Assembly (NCBI RefSeq): GCF_023078275.1
Contig: NC_062996.1
Span: 4,774,001-4,838,000 of the forward strand
From: Leguminivora glycinivorella
Taxonomy: Eukaryota; Arthropoda; Insecta; Lepidoptera; Tortricidae
DNA length: 64,000 nucleotides
Direction: 5' to 3'
A program made the translations under genes and the position numbers. Below are positions 63,296-64,000 of the stretch, one piece after another; positions within the stretch are counted from its first letter, which is position 1, and every line of letters starts with the position of its first letter. The notes below the pieces were generated by a model, which was not told the origin of the DNA, made no database searches, and saw only the letters and a list, made by a program, of their open reading frames with translations.

Positions 63296-64000
63296 TTTTT
63301 GTGGCGCCATCTATGTGTGATGTAGTGTATGCGGATTCTTAGGCGGTCGCATTTTAATGTATGGGATGGTATGATCTTATATTTAATATATGGCTTTATT
63401 TAACTAGTACTAAAAAGTTACTACGTAAAACTCAGAAGAATAGTTAGGTACGTGCCACGCGACTACACAGGCGGGCGCGTGGTGCCCCTCGGCTAGTGTT
63501 GTTATAAGACTAGTCTTGAAGACTTTTAAACCTTAAAGACTTGCAAACCCTAAAGGTTCACGCTTTAAAGACTCAAGCGTTAAAGGTTTTAGCTCAGAAA
63601 CCGTTCAAAACCTTAACGACTCAAGCTTTTTATGAGCTCTTAAGAGTGAGTCTTTAAGACTCGGGCTTCATAGAGAGCTCAAGCCCCCTAAACCTCGAAG
63701 GCCTGTGTCAAGCTTTAAGAGCTCAAACAACGAGCTTTATAGGCAGATAGTAATTATTTTTAAGGACTAAAGACTCGAGGATTCTGTGCTCGTAAGCAGC
63801 AACGCAAACTTATAAGGTTGAGGCTTATATGGTCGAGGCTTTAAGGTTCGAGGCTTTAAGACTCAGAAGTCGCGACTCGAGTTTTGTAGTTTACGCCTCA
63901 AAGCTTAAATTCACAACACTACTCTCGGCCACTTGTTACCTCGAGGCAACTGCTAGCGGGCAGGCACTTAACGCGCGACCGAGCGAGCGAGCGACGTAGG
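63296..64000. repeat. Repeat Z copy 2 (runs to window end) with a nested hAT-like MITE
   Basis: GTGGCGCCATCTATGTGTGA and GGATGGTATGATCTTATATT (shared with 51050-51130), then GTTACTACGTAAAACTCAGA and CACGCGACTACACAGGCGGG, interrupted at 63494, resuming CTCTCGGCCACTTGTTACCT to GCGACGTAGG. Continues beyond the window. Confidence 0.78.
63494..63921. mobile_element. hAT-like MITE built of CTTTAAAGACTCAAGC-type words, 8-bp TSD
   Basis: TAGTGTTGTTATAAGAC at left and AATTCACAACACTA at right; flanks CCCTCGGC and CTCTCGGC (one difference). The uninterrupted host at 27162 reads CTCTCGGC once. The interior is low-complexity, mixing AAAGACTC, AGGCTTTA and GAGCTC words. Confidence 0.88.

Overview
This is a eukaryotic nuclear window, almost certainly from a moth or butterfly. 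Genes are split by short AT-rich introns with GT-AG borders. The intergenic and intronic DNA is packed with short non-autonomous transposons, tRNA-derived SINEs and truncated LINEs of the kind typical of Lepidoptera (for example the ACCGACTTCAAAAAAGGAGG motif near 39820). No prokaryotic signals, rRNA genes or CRISPR arrays were seen.

Left half (about 2.0-30 kb, plus strand): most of a COP1 (constitutive photomorphogenic 1, RFWD2) E3 ubiquitin ligase gene. Twelve exons can be read in order with matching splice phases: the second half of the RING finger (2029), coiled coil (3581), linker exons (6468, 8227), the region before the WD40 domain (9231, 14839, 15588) and the WD40 propeller (15822, 17728, 25869, 28330, 29665), then a last short exon ending at a stop at 29943. 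The first RING half lies upstream of the window. Two short WD40 pieces expected near the 3' end were not found. The gene carries four local tandem duplications. Each copies the 3' end of an exon, its splice donor and the first part of the intron: about 10 copies of 163 bp at 3686-5235, 12 copies of 131 bp at 9366-10896, 2 copies at 17866/18236, and 2 identical copies of 177 bp at 29058/29672 with decayed copies between. In the two long arrays each unit could act as a frame-neutral mini-exon. This is the most unusual feature of the window.

Middle (30-49 kb): no gene recognised. It is a mosaic of nested transposons, including several hAT-like MITE families with exact 8-bp target duplications, a palindrome of about 0.7 kb, and SINEs.

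Right part (49-62.1 kb, minus strand): a second multi-exon gene, phase-consistent over seven exons (62117 down to 49008). It encodes a highly charged protein with about eleven tandem SUMO-interacting-like motifs (hydrophobic core plus acidic/serine tail) alternating with basic RRMS-type motifs. These are followed by a Myb-like domain resembling that of RAP1/TERF2IP and a proline- and lysine-rich C-terminus. Its 5' end is outside the window or unrecognised. The likely role is nuclear or chromatin, by inference.

Other coding DNA is from LINEs: one nearly complete non-LTR element (18.4-22.8 kb, with ORF1 and endonuclease/RT ORF2), a 5'-truncated element with a long RT ORF (11.0-13.5 kb), and several 3' fragments. 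Many insertions can be resolved because intact and interrupted copies of the same host repeat are both present.
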